This document shows, piece by piece, positions 24,476 to 34,779 of a stretch of DNA of 64,000 bases. The DNA is taken from positions 4,306,912 to 4,370,911 of the forward strand of contig BROE01000013.1 of assembly GCA_036571765.1 (NCBI GenBank), read 5' to 3'. Numbering within the stretch: the first letter of the stretch is position 1; every line of letters starts with the position of its first letter. The DNA is from Plecoglossus altivelis. Taxonomy: Eukaryota; Chordata; Actinopteri; Osmeriformes; Plecoglossidae. A program made the position numbers and the translations under genes. The notes below the pieces were generated by a model that worked only from the letters and a program-made list of their open reading frames with translations, was not told the origin of the DNA and made no database searches.

Positions 24476-27012
24476 GATGACTTCAAATATGTTGGAGTGA
24501 ATGTGGTTTGTCTGCTTACTGATGATGAGGTTACAGCGCGTTCATACACCCCACCAGTTAGCTAGCTAGCCACATTAGCACCAACGTTTTGCCATTTGGG
24601 TCGAATAGATAGCCTCACCAGTCTAACTCGTCTTGTCTAGCCACTTACGTAACCGAACATATGAACATAACTGTTATGGTTTATTCTACATACCTGGTTA
24701 TAATTGTTTCATTACGGTCTCTGTGTAAAGGAGCGACCAAGGGAGAATTAGCTAGCTACTGGTAGCAGCTAGTTCCCTAGCTGACGTTGTTTTCCCTCGA
24801 TTACGTTTAGTCATTCTCATTTCTTCATCACATCATCACTGTTCTAAATCTTTTCACTGTCTATCTCCGAGTTTTCATGTTTCTTCTTTACTCCCTATAT
24901 TACTCAAATACCTGTTCAATTCAATTGCAGGCTACATTATTATTACCAGCGTGTCGATGGTTGTAATGTTACAACGGGTCCTGTAAATTATATTACAGTT
25001 AGTCTATCAAGATGGAAGATGATCACGATTAAGTCCATGATGTATCCACAAATTAGCTATATTGGAAAATCCTTGTAACAGGTATCTTTTATACTGAGCA
25101 TTTATAGTTTGTTAACGATTTAAATCGTTTCTGGGGACAAATGTATTGTAAATGAATGACTCAGACACCCCCTGTCTCAGAATGCGTATATTACTCGTGG
25201 TATACACTGCGGGTTTCGTTGTGTATTGTAAAGAGGTCATTTCAACTCATGTTCTACTGTTCTTTTGAATGAAGGGTGTGGCCCAGCCTCAGACGTGAGG
25301 AAAAGCTTCAATATCGAACTTTGTGTTAGATTTCAGGACAGACCTGAAAGGTCAGTTGCTTGTTAGCTAAACCAAGTGCCTCTTGTCATGTCTACCTCTA
25401 CGGATGTGCCTTATCACTGTGTATTAGCGAACATTTCACGTTTAAGGCGTTTCGTCTTCATCGCTATCAACCCAGTCGGCGTTATGATAGTGAACAGGTT
25501 TTATCAGGGCAGAGACTGCTCTAGCCTCAGTGAACAGTGAAATCCGCAAGGTACATGAAATGACATCATCATCGCTTCGAGTGCGTGTGATGATCACGTA
25601 TGTTGTTTACTGGTGTGAGCCTTGTGGAAATAGAATAAGGAAGGGGCACTCCCCAAATTCCAACATCATTACATAGGCTCCCTGTCGGATAGAGGGAGAG
25701 AAACAGACTCCCTGTTGTAGCCTAGCTTGTCAACAGCTAGTTTTATTGTTTTAAGAGTTATGCAACAGCACACTCAAACACTTCTTAGTCAAAGTATTAG
25801 GCAATCTCCATAAAACAGTTTCGGTAAACAATTGAATTGTATGTTACCAACATTACGTTTTTATTTCTCATTCTTTCTCCCCCCCCCCCATTCCCTCCAC
25901 CATCTCTTCCATCTGTTTTCCATCATTCTCTGTCCTTTCTCAACCACACTGGGAGTGCTGCATGCCAGACGAGCAGAGAGAAAGCTGAGGAGGGGGCGGG
26001 AGGGTTCAGATTCAGTTGTACAAATGTCATTGAGAGAGGAAGATAATTACATAATAGAAGGAAAGAAGAGAATAAGAAAGACAGGAGGGAGAGAGGATGT
26101 AGGCGTGTGTCTCATGGGATTGCAGAGTTAGGACATTCTAAGTATAGCCTGCACTCATGGGTCCCGTTCTGGAGTAATGTAATGACTATTTTCAATATCT
26201 CTCCCCCTTTCAATTCTTCAGACGGGACTGGAGATGATTTAGGGCAACGCCTACCAGAGTACGTCTTTGGACACATGCTGGGGATGGAATCGTGTCATTT
26301 TGTTATGGTGTAAACTGAGTCTGGCGGGGCCTGTTCTGGGACGAGTAGTTGAGAGACGGGCTGCTGTCTTAAAAAAACAAAAAAAGAGGACTTTCTTTGT
26401 TTCTTTTTCTTTCTTTTTTTCCTTTTGCAAAGTAAGAGACCTCACAAAACCCTCTCCTTGTTTTGTACCTAGATTTAATAGCTCAGTTTCTGTTTACCGT
26501 TAGAGAAAAGAGAGGCTTGGTCGAGTTCCAGCTAATATGATGACCTCAGCCTGTGCAGGTGTGTGGTGATTAGAGAGCGTATGTGTTTGTTATGGGTGTG
26601 TCTGGATCAGCACGGCACACTGTACTGTACTTAGGAAAGAAGCGAATAAGAGCATCAGTACAGTCAGTCAGTTCAGTGTTATTATTGGCCCATGGCCATC
26701 TGTTGTCTTGGAGGATTAGCTGTTTGGAGAAAGGAGAAAGGCATTGACCCGGCCATACATTTAGATACTATTGTCTTGACCTCCACTCCCCAACTCCTGG
26801 TTGGGTGTGTGTTATCTCATTACTCTCGTCTAGGCAATAGAATTGCCCAAATTGAGTGGATTTTCATTTTGTCAAGGCGCTGCATTTGTTCCATACTCCA
26901 ATATATAAATGATATTGAGACCTTGTGACCGGATAAAGCCACTTCAGTAAGATGAATCCACTGTCAGGTTGGTGGAATCATCCCAGAGCTGTTCTAGTCG
27001 TTTGGTATGGAG

Positions 27013-27107
27013 CAGGGGTGTCAAACCCTGGTCCTGTAGGGCCGCTGTCCTGAAGGTTTTCAATGTTTCCCTGCTCCAGCAGACCTGATTGAATTGGAAA
27101 GAGTCCT
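27013..27107 (+). mobile_element. Half copy of the hAT-like MITE
   Basis: Starts CAGGGGTGTCAAACC and follows the left half of the element at 10222 closely, through GGGCCGCTGTCCTGAAGG and TTTCCCTGCTCCAGCAGACC. The right inverted half and a matching target duplication are missing, so it is a truncated copy. Confidence 0.8.
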
Positions 27108-27496
27108 TTGGATTGATCTTTTATTCCTCAAACATGTCTAAAAGCGGAGGAACATTCAATAAAACCAGCATCATCCTTGTACATTCATTGCTTGAATAGA
27201 GTTTTTCCCCTCTTATTATAATCAGTACGTAGACTGAATGTGCCTTTCCTATTCAGGACAGATTCCCTACTCTGATTTAGTTTGCAATGGCGAATCAGAG
27301 TAATCACCCTTAGTATCATATTAGGACTATCAAGATTGACCTTTACATCTACTTATACATGACCCCCTATCAGGGTTGCGTTACGACCATTGGATTAGTG
27401 TGTTAGCATATTACCGTGTGTTTTATTACTTGGAGGGTGTAACGGAGGACAAGCAGATAGGGAAGAGGAGACAACCCAGCTGACAACCCAGGCCCA

Positions 27497-27601
27497 CCAG
27501 GACCTGGATCCAGGTCCTGGAGGGCTGGATCCAGGTCCTGGAGGGCTGGATCCAGGTCCTGGAGAGCTGGATCCAGGTCCTGGAGAGCTGGATCCAGGCT
27601 G
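27497..27601. repeat. 22-bp tandem repeat with a 24-bp perfect palindrome
   Basis: Five copies of a unit containing CTGGATCCAGGTCCTGGAG followed by AG or GG. The first copy is extended leftward into a perfect 24-base palindrome (27497-27520) centred on GGATCC. Confidence 0.92.
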
Positions 27602-28443
27602 AGACCCAGTCCTGGAGGGGCTGTGGCTGTGGTTGCTCTGTAGACCCTCGGAGACTCGTCCTGTTCTCGGCTGTTTGCTTCGAGATGTCTTCTTCCTGAA
27701 GAGGGGAACGAGAGCGGCTTCCCTCCCAGGGTCTCTCCCAGGTTCCCTCTCCCAGGTTCTCTTTAGTTCCCCGTTCATCATTCCTTTAATCCAGACCAGT
27801 CCTACCCTGCGGTACTGAAGCATTCCCATCGCATGATCTTCTCCACCAGCCAATCAAGTCGGTTCCTTTTGAGGGGGGGGATGTGCTTGAAGTTCACTCT
27901 TGTTGGAAATATTCACTGTGGCTGAAAGACTCATTTTACAGCCAACTGCTTGAAGAAATACTGCCACAGTATACACAGCAGAAAAAGAGTCAAACAAACT
28001 GTGTGTGTGTGTGTCCACAGAGTGGAGATCATATGTGGTGTCCTGCTAGAGAATCTGGAGTCTATGAGGGCGCTTGTGTTTAATTACAGTGCAGAACCGG
28101 GTTAGGTGTGTAGCTTTTGTCCTGCCTTCTGACAGGTGACGCACTTAATCACACATGCGTCTGACAACTTGCTTTACAGAACAATGCACAGATCCCGTTG
28201 GCAATTTTATTCATCTGTCTAGAGCTGTCAATTGAATTGTGCAAATATGTGTCAAACTCAATGTGTCTGCCACCTTATGAAGCAGGTTCTGACCTCTTTT
28301 TGTGAGAAAGGCCCTCTTGTCCCAGCTGTGGATGACTGTGTGTGTTCTGTCCTATTTCCATCCATAGCTGTGGCCTTCATATCTCAGACTTTAAAAACAT
28401 TACTTAGCAATCACGTTAAGGACTGGTTTCTAACAATGTATCT

Positions 28444-28584
28444 TTTCTCTATCTCTCTCCCCCTCCCCCCCCCTCTCTCTCTCTGTCTCTCTGTCTCTCT
28501 CTCTCTCTCTTTTTCTCTTTCCTTCCATCTCTCTGTGTCTCTCTCCCTATCTCTCGCCCCTTGGTGTGTGTGTGTGTGTGTGTA
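28444..28584 (+). repeat. CT-rich tract followed by (TG)n, ending in a tmod acceptor
   Basis: About 110 bases of CTCTCT/CCCTC sequence, then (TG)n at 28562-28583 running directly into the AG acceptor before the exon that begins at 28586. Confidence 0.9.
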
Positions 28585-28653
28585 GGTGGCCTCCTGTCCG
28601 TGCACGCTGAGCCAGAGAGACCGAGTCCTGCAGCTGTGTTTTCAGACAGGATC

Positions 28654-31600
28654 ATGGCGCTGTCCTTCAAGAAAGACCTGGACAAGTACAAGGAGATTGA
28701 CGAGGATGAGATTCTCAACAAGCTCTCCGAGGAGGAACTCAAACAGCTGGAGACAGCCCTGGAGGAGATGGATCCTGAGGTGTGCAGATGAGGAGGAGGA
28801 TGTGATGGGGGCAGGGGAGGTCTAGTAGGAGAGAGGGGACGGGACAGGGGGAGGGGGGAGGACTAGCAGGAGGGAGAGAGGAGCGGGGGGGGAGGAGTGG
28901 GATGGTGGTAGATAGTTGGACAAATGCATGTGAATTAATAGAAGACAGCATTCACCCTCAAAGCAGCATTCACCCTCTCAGTTGTTAGCAGAGTATTAGA
29001 TCAATGGAAGTCATGTCCAGATGTCATGTTCTACCTCCTTCCTATTTGTATTACTTAGGTGATACTCATATCTCAGTCTTAGTGAGATCCAGTACTAAGG
29101 CATGAATTGCGTGTCTTCCACCTCAGAATGCCCTCCTGCCAGCAAGCATGCGTCAGAAGGATCAGACCAACAAACAAACAACTGGGACGTTTAACAGAGA
29201 GCGCCTGCTCAACTACCTGGAGAAGGAGGCTCTGGAGTACAAGGACAGGGAGGACATCCTCCCCTTCACCGGCGAGAGGAAAGGTGTGTGTGTGTGCACG
29301 TGTCGTGTGTGTGTGTGCACGTGTCGTGTGTGTGCGTGCACGTGTCGTGTGTGTGTGTGCGCACGTGTCGTGTGTGTGTGCGTGTGCACGTGTTGTGTGT
29401 GTGTGTGCGCGTGCTCACCCAGCGAGCTGACAGGTGGGAACAGGGTGTAGCTGTTTGTGCTCTCAGTTTGTGTGTCGTTGATGATAAGTATCAGTTGTGT
29501 GTTGTATTCCAGGTGAGGATTGGATTTCAGACTGGAAGAAGGGAGGGGTGAAGAGAAAGAGAGCGAGAGAGGGACAGAGAGAGACAGAGAGACCGACGGA
29601 GAGAGACAAAGAGAGAGAGAGCAATGGAGGGAGGGGGAGAAGGCAGATGTCAAGCTGTTCACTTATTCATTAAGCTTGGCTCTTGCACACATCACATACA
29701 GCACCAACATAGAGGCTGCACAAGTCTAGCACAGGCTGACCCTGTTATAAAGACAATTATTGGGAGACTCTTCACATTCATTCAGCTGTTATTGGAGGGT
29801 TTAGAAATACTTTTTATCGGTCTGATTTAATCGGCCCGCTGATAGATCGATTTCCATTTTCTTTGTGACACGATGCTCTCAAAGTTTACCCGATTGATCC
29901 GTTTCAACTTTTAAAAATGTGCCGAATCAACCTCCCCTTAGTCCTCACAAAATCCTGTGAGAAAAGTTGATGATGTGTCAAAAGTGGAGAGATACCGATC
30001 CGAGTCAGACCGGTTTAAGAGGAAGCTCTGGGCCTGACATTCTTTACAGCAGGAATCTGGGAGTGCGTGTGTATTTTAAAACGTGGAGAAACACAAATCA
30101 CAGTGTGGTTTTTGTGGAATGTATCAGATTATTTATTTGTATTACTATGGGCCATTACTAGTAAACATTTGGAGCCACGCTCCTCGACCGCTAATCCAGC
30201 CTTGGTTAGGCTTGTGTAAACCTCCTCAGCGCAGTAAGTTCTGCGGTGATGGACAGTAAATTTTGTTACGATGGGCGTTTTTCCTCTCACACCAAGGTCA
30301 GATCAGTGTAGCTCGACATATTCTGAGGTAAATTTGCGCAACAGTTGAAGATGAGTGTGTATTTAGTCATGTGGCGTTACTTAATGGGTGAGTTAAACTG
30401 ACATCTGCTAGGCTGTTGCTACCATGGGTGAAGCATAGCTTGCTACTTACTTTGTCAGACCCAACTTTGAGGGTTCAGGTTCGTTTGAGAGACTGCTTTG
30501 TGGGTGTAGGTGAAGCCCTCTGTGACTTGGTTTGTACATAGGAGAAATCCATATGGTTGGATGAACAGTGCCCTTTTTGAAACTTTTCATTGGGTTAGGA
30601 GTTGCTGAAAGCCTCTGTTGTCATGGGTGTTGCCATGGCTCCACCCAGTCTTCTTTCTCTCGGCCCGGCTGTTCCTCTCTTCTCTTGGTCATGCTTCTTT
30701 TCACTTCAAGGTTTCTAAATGTAGCCTTTACCTCGAGTGCTCTGCTAGACCTCAGCTTGGAGTTACACTCTCCTCTGTTTAAAGATGACATGAACCACTC
30801 ATGATCTGGCTGGCTTAGAAGAAGAAAAACAACAACTATTTGTTCTTTATTTCTCAACTTTTTTCCTTTATTCCCCTGACATGAAATTTTGTCTGTTATT
30901 CTGGGTAATTTCTAGGCAGTTTAGTCTTGAGGGATCACCACAGGATGCATGGTAATGGCTTTATTTACTGTTCACAAGCGTTACGGAAGTGCCAAAGCTC
31001 TTAGAGGGGCTCTGTTTGAGTGTTCTGGCTGACAGAGATGGGAGGGGGCGGGGGGTCAGAGAGAGACGAGGAAGATGGAGAGAGAAAGAGGGGGATAGAG
31101 AGAGATGGGGTGGGGGAGAGGGTCAGAGGGAGAGAGAAAGAGGGGGATAGAGAGAGATGGGGTAAAGAGAAAGAGGGTCAAAGGGAGAGAGAAAGAAGGG
31201 GATAGAGAGAGAGGAGGAACAGAGGGAAACAGAAAAGAAAGAGAGCGCAGTGGGATGGACTAAGGGGATGGAAGCTGATACAAACTGTGGATATTTTCTC
31301 TGCGTGAGGCGGGTGGGGGACCTCAGCCTGAGCTGGGGTTAGAGTTTAAGGGTTAAGGGTATGTGGAGACTTGGGAAGGGAGACGCAGGCGCGCTGAGAA
31401 GGAAGCGGCTGGTCTGTGGCCCAACAGCACTGCTGTTCCACGCCAGTCTTTATTCCACAACTTCCTTCCCTCTGTCTTCTCACTGTGTGGGCTACCACAG
31501 AGATGCCATGGGGCCAGCCAGTCTGAAACACAGACTGAGTGATTTGGACACATCAGGAGGTGTTGTTTCTTTTGAGACTGCAGGGGATCAGAAGGCCGAG

Positions 31601-34295
31601 AGACATGCTTAGAGGGGGAGGGGGAGAGTCAAAGGGAGAGGGAGAGGGGGAATGCTAACACTAACATAATGAGATGGAAAACTAACCAGAGAAAGAGATC
31701 CACACAAGGCGGCAGTCAGTCCATTATTTGGAAGAATCACAAGCAAATGGAGGTTTGTACTGTGACAAAACAGTGCTGAGAGAAAACAGTCTTAGATGAC
31801 TAACTCTTGCTAAGCTGTGCATGGTGTCAGTAAAAGCACTGCTTTAGAAACACAACCTGCAGGTGCTGTGTCTCACTGTCTGTCTCTCTGCAGGTAAAGC
31901 GTTTGTTCCCAAGCAGAAGGCCTTGGAGATGCGCTCAGAGGAAGTCACAACCCTTGACCCTGAACTAGAGGAAGCCCTGTCCAGTGCCACAGACACAGAG
32001 CTGTGTGACCTAGCAGGTAAGGGCTGGAGGGGCCTTGGGAAAGGGGTGTGTGTGTGTTTTGGAGGGTGTTTTGTGAGTGTCTCCTTCAACTGTCCTGTGT
32101 CAGGGGAGGAAAACACTCTTTTCACTCTGGGTGTTTCATTCCCATGGAGATCTGTTTGTGTGTGTGTCGTGTGTGTGTGTCTGTGTGTGTGTGGAGAGTG
32201 TGAGAGCTTCCTGTGCAGAAGGATAGCCCGTCTATCTCTTTTGTCTCCAAGGAAGCTTTTGTTCCCCAGTAGTGAATGACCAGAGGAGAGCTGCATCTGC
32301 TTGAATCTCTAATCTGTCCATCTCACACACAAACAGACCCATGACTCACCTTCTGTCTCTGTGTGTTTGTGTGTGCTCTGGTTACAGCAATCCTCGGGGT
32401 GCACACACTGGTGACCAGCACTCAGACCTATGATGGGACCAGCAGTAAAGAGGGATTCAACAGTAAGTGCATAGCTTAAGCTGCTCCACACAGCCTCTCT
32501 GAGGCAGTTCCAGTGTTCTGAGGCAGTTCCAGTGTTCTGAGGCAGTTCCAGTGTTCTGAGGCAGTTCCAGTGTTCTGAGGCAGCCTCTCTGAGGCAGTTC
32601 CAGTGTTGTAACTGCGGTTGTGGTTGAACGTCTTTCTAGATGTGATCAAAGGAGAGAAGATGAACCCGGTGTTTGACGAGCCTCCCAACCCCACCAACGT
32701 GGAGGACACCCTGCAGCGGATAAGGAGCAACGACAGCTCCCTGACGGAAGTCAACCTCAACAACATCAAAGTACACAAAACGCACCCCTCGACCCAACCT
32801 TATGACTCGTGGTTCCAACAGCTGTGACGTGACTCTTTTCTGTTTGTTTTTGTTTGTGTTTCTCTCCAGAACATTCCCATTCCCACACTGAAGGACTTTG
32901 CCAAGGCTATGGAAAACAACACTCACGTCAAGAAGTTCAGTCTGGCGGCCACCAGGAGTAACGATCCCATCGCTGTGGTACGTTCTCTCTTGTTCAGTCG
33001 AGGTCATGTGGAACGTCGAGAGCCAGATTATTTGTTTCTGAAGGATGTTTATCCTGACCAAGAGTTAACGGGCTGTTCCTCCCCTCTCCAGGCCTTCGGT
33101 GAGATGTTGAGGGAGAACAAGACCTTGCGGTGTCTGAACCTCGAGTCCAACTTCATCACTGGAGCCGGCGTCCAGGCCTTGGTGGATGCCCTGAGAGACA
33201 ACGACACACTTACAGAGATCAAGATAGACAACCAGGTAACACACGCACTCGCATTCACAAGCCTGCAGGCCACACCCACACTGACTGACCTCTCACTGCA
33301 CAGACTGACCAGAGATCTTGACCTGTGTGTTGGTCCCCCCCCCCCTGTCCCCCCCCTCGTCTTTCAGAGGCAGCAGTTGGGTACAACAGTAGAGATGGAG
33401 ATCGCTAAGATGTTAGAGGAGAACCATAGCATAGTGAAGTTCGGCTACCACTTCACCCAGCAAGGACCACGGTCCAGGGCCGCTGGGGCCATCACCAAGA
33501 ACAACGATCTGGGTGAGACGATTTCTCCGTGAAAGCCTTGCTCATTCTGTTCTCCAACCTGCAGGTTGTTTCTGTGGCACATCCACTCTCTTTGTGGCAC
33601 ATCCACTCTCTTTGTGGCACATCCACTCTCTTTGGTTGTGGGTTTTTCTATCCAGCTATTCCTTTCTTTCTGTGACCCCCGTTTTCTGTCTGCTTCCTTT
33701 CTGAAGCTGTGGCCTTCTTCTTCTGTTGTACCGGCTGGTGGAGTGTTGTACCTGGGCTAGCTCTCCAACTCTCCTCACTGGCCATGAAACTGCCCAGCCA
33801 AGACCTCAGATAGACTCCCCTCTCTCTGGCTTTCTGACTCTCTCTCTCTCTCTCTGGCTCTCTCTGTGTCTCTCTCTCTGTTTCTCTATTTATCTCTCTG
33901 TTTCTCTCTCTCTGACTCTCTCTGTTTTCTGTCTCTCTCTGAGCCCCAGGGTTCCTCAGATCGTAGTATCACAGGTTAGATGTGTGTTTGATGCCAGGTT
34001 TCCTTGGATGCACTTGAGTGGTGTTAACTCCCAACAGTTTGGTGTTTTCCTGCACTTGCACTAACGGTATTAGAATGGGTTTAAAGAGTGAAGTAGGCTC
34101 ACTTTGTTTTTGACATGACTAACGGCATTGAGGTGGTTTTGCGTGTCAAGGATTTAGAGGCTGACCTCTTTCTTTCATATTTCATTACTCTTTTTTTCTT
34201 CCAATCTTCTGTTTTTCTCCCTTTCACCCTCCCCTTGTCTCACTTACGCACTGTCTCCTGCAGTGCGCAAGAGGCGAGTGGAGGGGGACTTGTAA
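28654..34295 (+). CDS. tmod2: Tropomodulin (Tmod2 or Tmod3), 9 coding exons
   Basis: Caps the pointed ends of actin filaments together with tropomyosin. Exons: 28654-28779, 29127-29283, 31894-32016, 32388-32462, 32640-32770, 32870-32977, 33092-33235, 33368-33512 and 34264-34295. They join in frame to 346 aa (family about 350). Seen in order: N-terminal tropomyosin-binding helix (MALSFKKDLDKYKEIDED); the block FNRERLLNYLEKEALEYKDR; the second tropomyosin-binding helix starting LDPELEEAL (about 115-142); FDEPPNPTNVE; then the leucine-rich-repeat cap from about 165 with NNIKNIPIPTL and LNLESNFITGAG; and a basic C-terminus VRKRRVEGDL. Short stretches (RQKDQT, NDTLTEIKIDNQ, VEMEIA) resemble TMOD2 slightly more than TMOD3, and TMOD2 lies next to LYSMD2 in human. 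The 2-versus-3 choice is not secure. The CDS exon starts at 28586 with 68 bases of 5' untranslated sequence. Confidence 0.93.
29284..29412 (+). repeat. ~24-bp tandem TG-rich repeat abutting a tmod donor
   Basis: Five copies of a unit resembling GTGTGTGTGTGCACGTGTC. The first GTGTGT is also the splice donor of the exon ending at 29283. Confidence 0.88.
31037..31240 (+). repeat. Purine-only tract with ~50-bp higher-order repeat in tmod intron 2
   Basis: Almost all A and G. A longer period is visible: AGAGAAAGAGGGGGATAGAG recurs around 31079, 31132 and (as AAGAAGGGG) 31190. Confidence 0.85.
32491..32608 (+). repeat. 19-bp tandem repeat in tmod intron 4
   Basis: Copies of GAGGCAGTTCCAGTGTTCT, four in tandem, then an interruption by CAGCCTCTCT and one more copy. 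CAGCCTCTCT also precedes the array. It fills most of the 177-bp intron. Confidence 0.92.
33573..33633 (+). repeat. Three tandem copies of a 20-bp unit in tmod intron 8
   Basis: TGTGGCACATCCACTCTCTT occurs three times in direct succession, ending before GGTTGTGGG. Confidence 0.92.
33832..33948 (+). repeat. CT-rich pyrimidine tract in tmod intron 8
   Basis: About 115 bases dominated by CTCTCTCT with TCTGTTTCTCT variants, about 315 bases before the last tmod exon. Confidence 0.88.
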
Positions 34296-34309
34296 GGATG
34301 GAGCCAATC

Positions 34310-34393
34310 CTCTCTCAGCCAATCCGGTCGTCTCATCTCACCGTGTGGAATACTTTCAGCCAATCCCCTGGTCTCATCTCACTGTGTGGAACC
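34310..34393 (+). repeat. Imperfect ~45-bp tandem duplication in the tmod 3' untranslated region
   Basis: The block AGCCAATC...TCTCATCTCACCGTGTGGAA occurs twice in succession (about 34318 and 34360), preceded by a third partial AGCCAATCC at 34302. It starts 15 bases after the stop codon. Confidence 0.85.
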
Positions 34394-34773
34394 TTAGTCT
34401 TGTGCCAAACCACGGAGCAAGGCGCCCTCAACCAGAACCAACATTTGAGAAGAAGGGAAATAACTGGAAATGCCCTCTCCCATACATATTCTTATTCTTA
34501 TTATTGTCATGTTACGATTATAACTGTAAACCTTATTGTTATTGTTATTATTTTTGTCAGCTCGTTTCAGCTGCTCTTTTTCTTTGAGCTTCCTTCTACA
34601 CAACTATTCATTTCCTTGTTTTGTTTTTCTATTTTGTTTTGTTTTTTAAACTATGCTTTGAGCATGATGAACAGGAAAAACATATGTGTACAGACCCAAG
34701 TAACCATTCACAGAAGGATACACATGTAACCGTGAACTTAACACTTAGATTTTACAGTAACATCTACTGTAAA

Positions 34774-34779
34774 AATAAA
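34774..34779 (+). terminator. Candidate tmod polyadenylation signal (AATAAA)
   Basis: First AATAAA after the tmod stop, 478 bases downstream. Tropomodulin transcripts often have long 3' regions, so a later signal (for example AATAAA at about 35838) may be used as well. Confidence 0.4.

Larger units (their letters stand above)
23145..28585. other. Intergenic / tmod upstream region
   Basis: About 5.4 kb without a recognisable coding exon. It holds a CCAAT-bearing promoter-like block (24200-24475), a TAGC-repeat patch (24558-24570), a half MITE (27013-27107), a 22-bp tandem repeat (27497-27601) and a pyrimidine tract running into the first coding tmod exon (28450-28583). 23145-24180 is AT-rich and looks empty. 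The longest frames here (for example 25832-26131, 27395-27853) have no recognisable domains. Confidence 0.5.

Noticed and set aside
25832..26131. 99-residue frame between pex16 and tmod
   Set aside because: Begins in a C/T-rich stretch, then Arg/Glu-rich; no family match and no supporting exon structure.
34115..34729. 204-residue open frame after tmod
   Set aside because: It overlaps the true last tmod exon in another frame and runs into the 3' untranslated region; low-complexity hydrophobic sequence without family resemblance.
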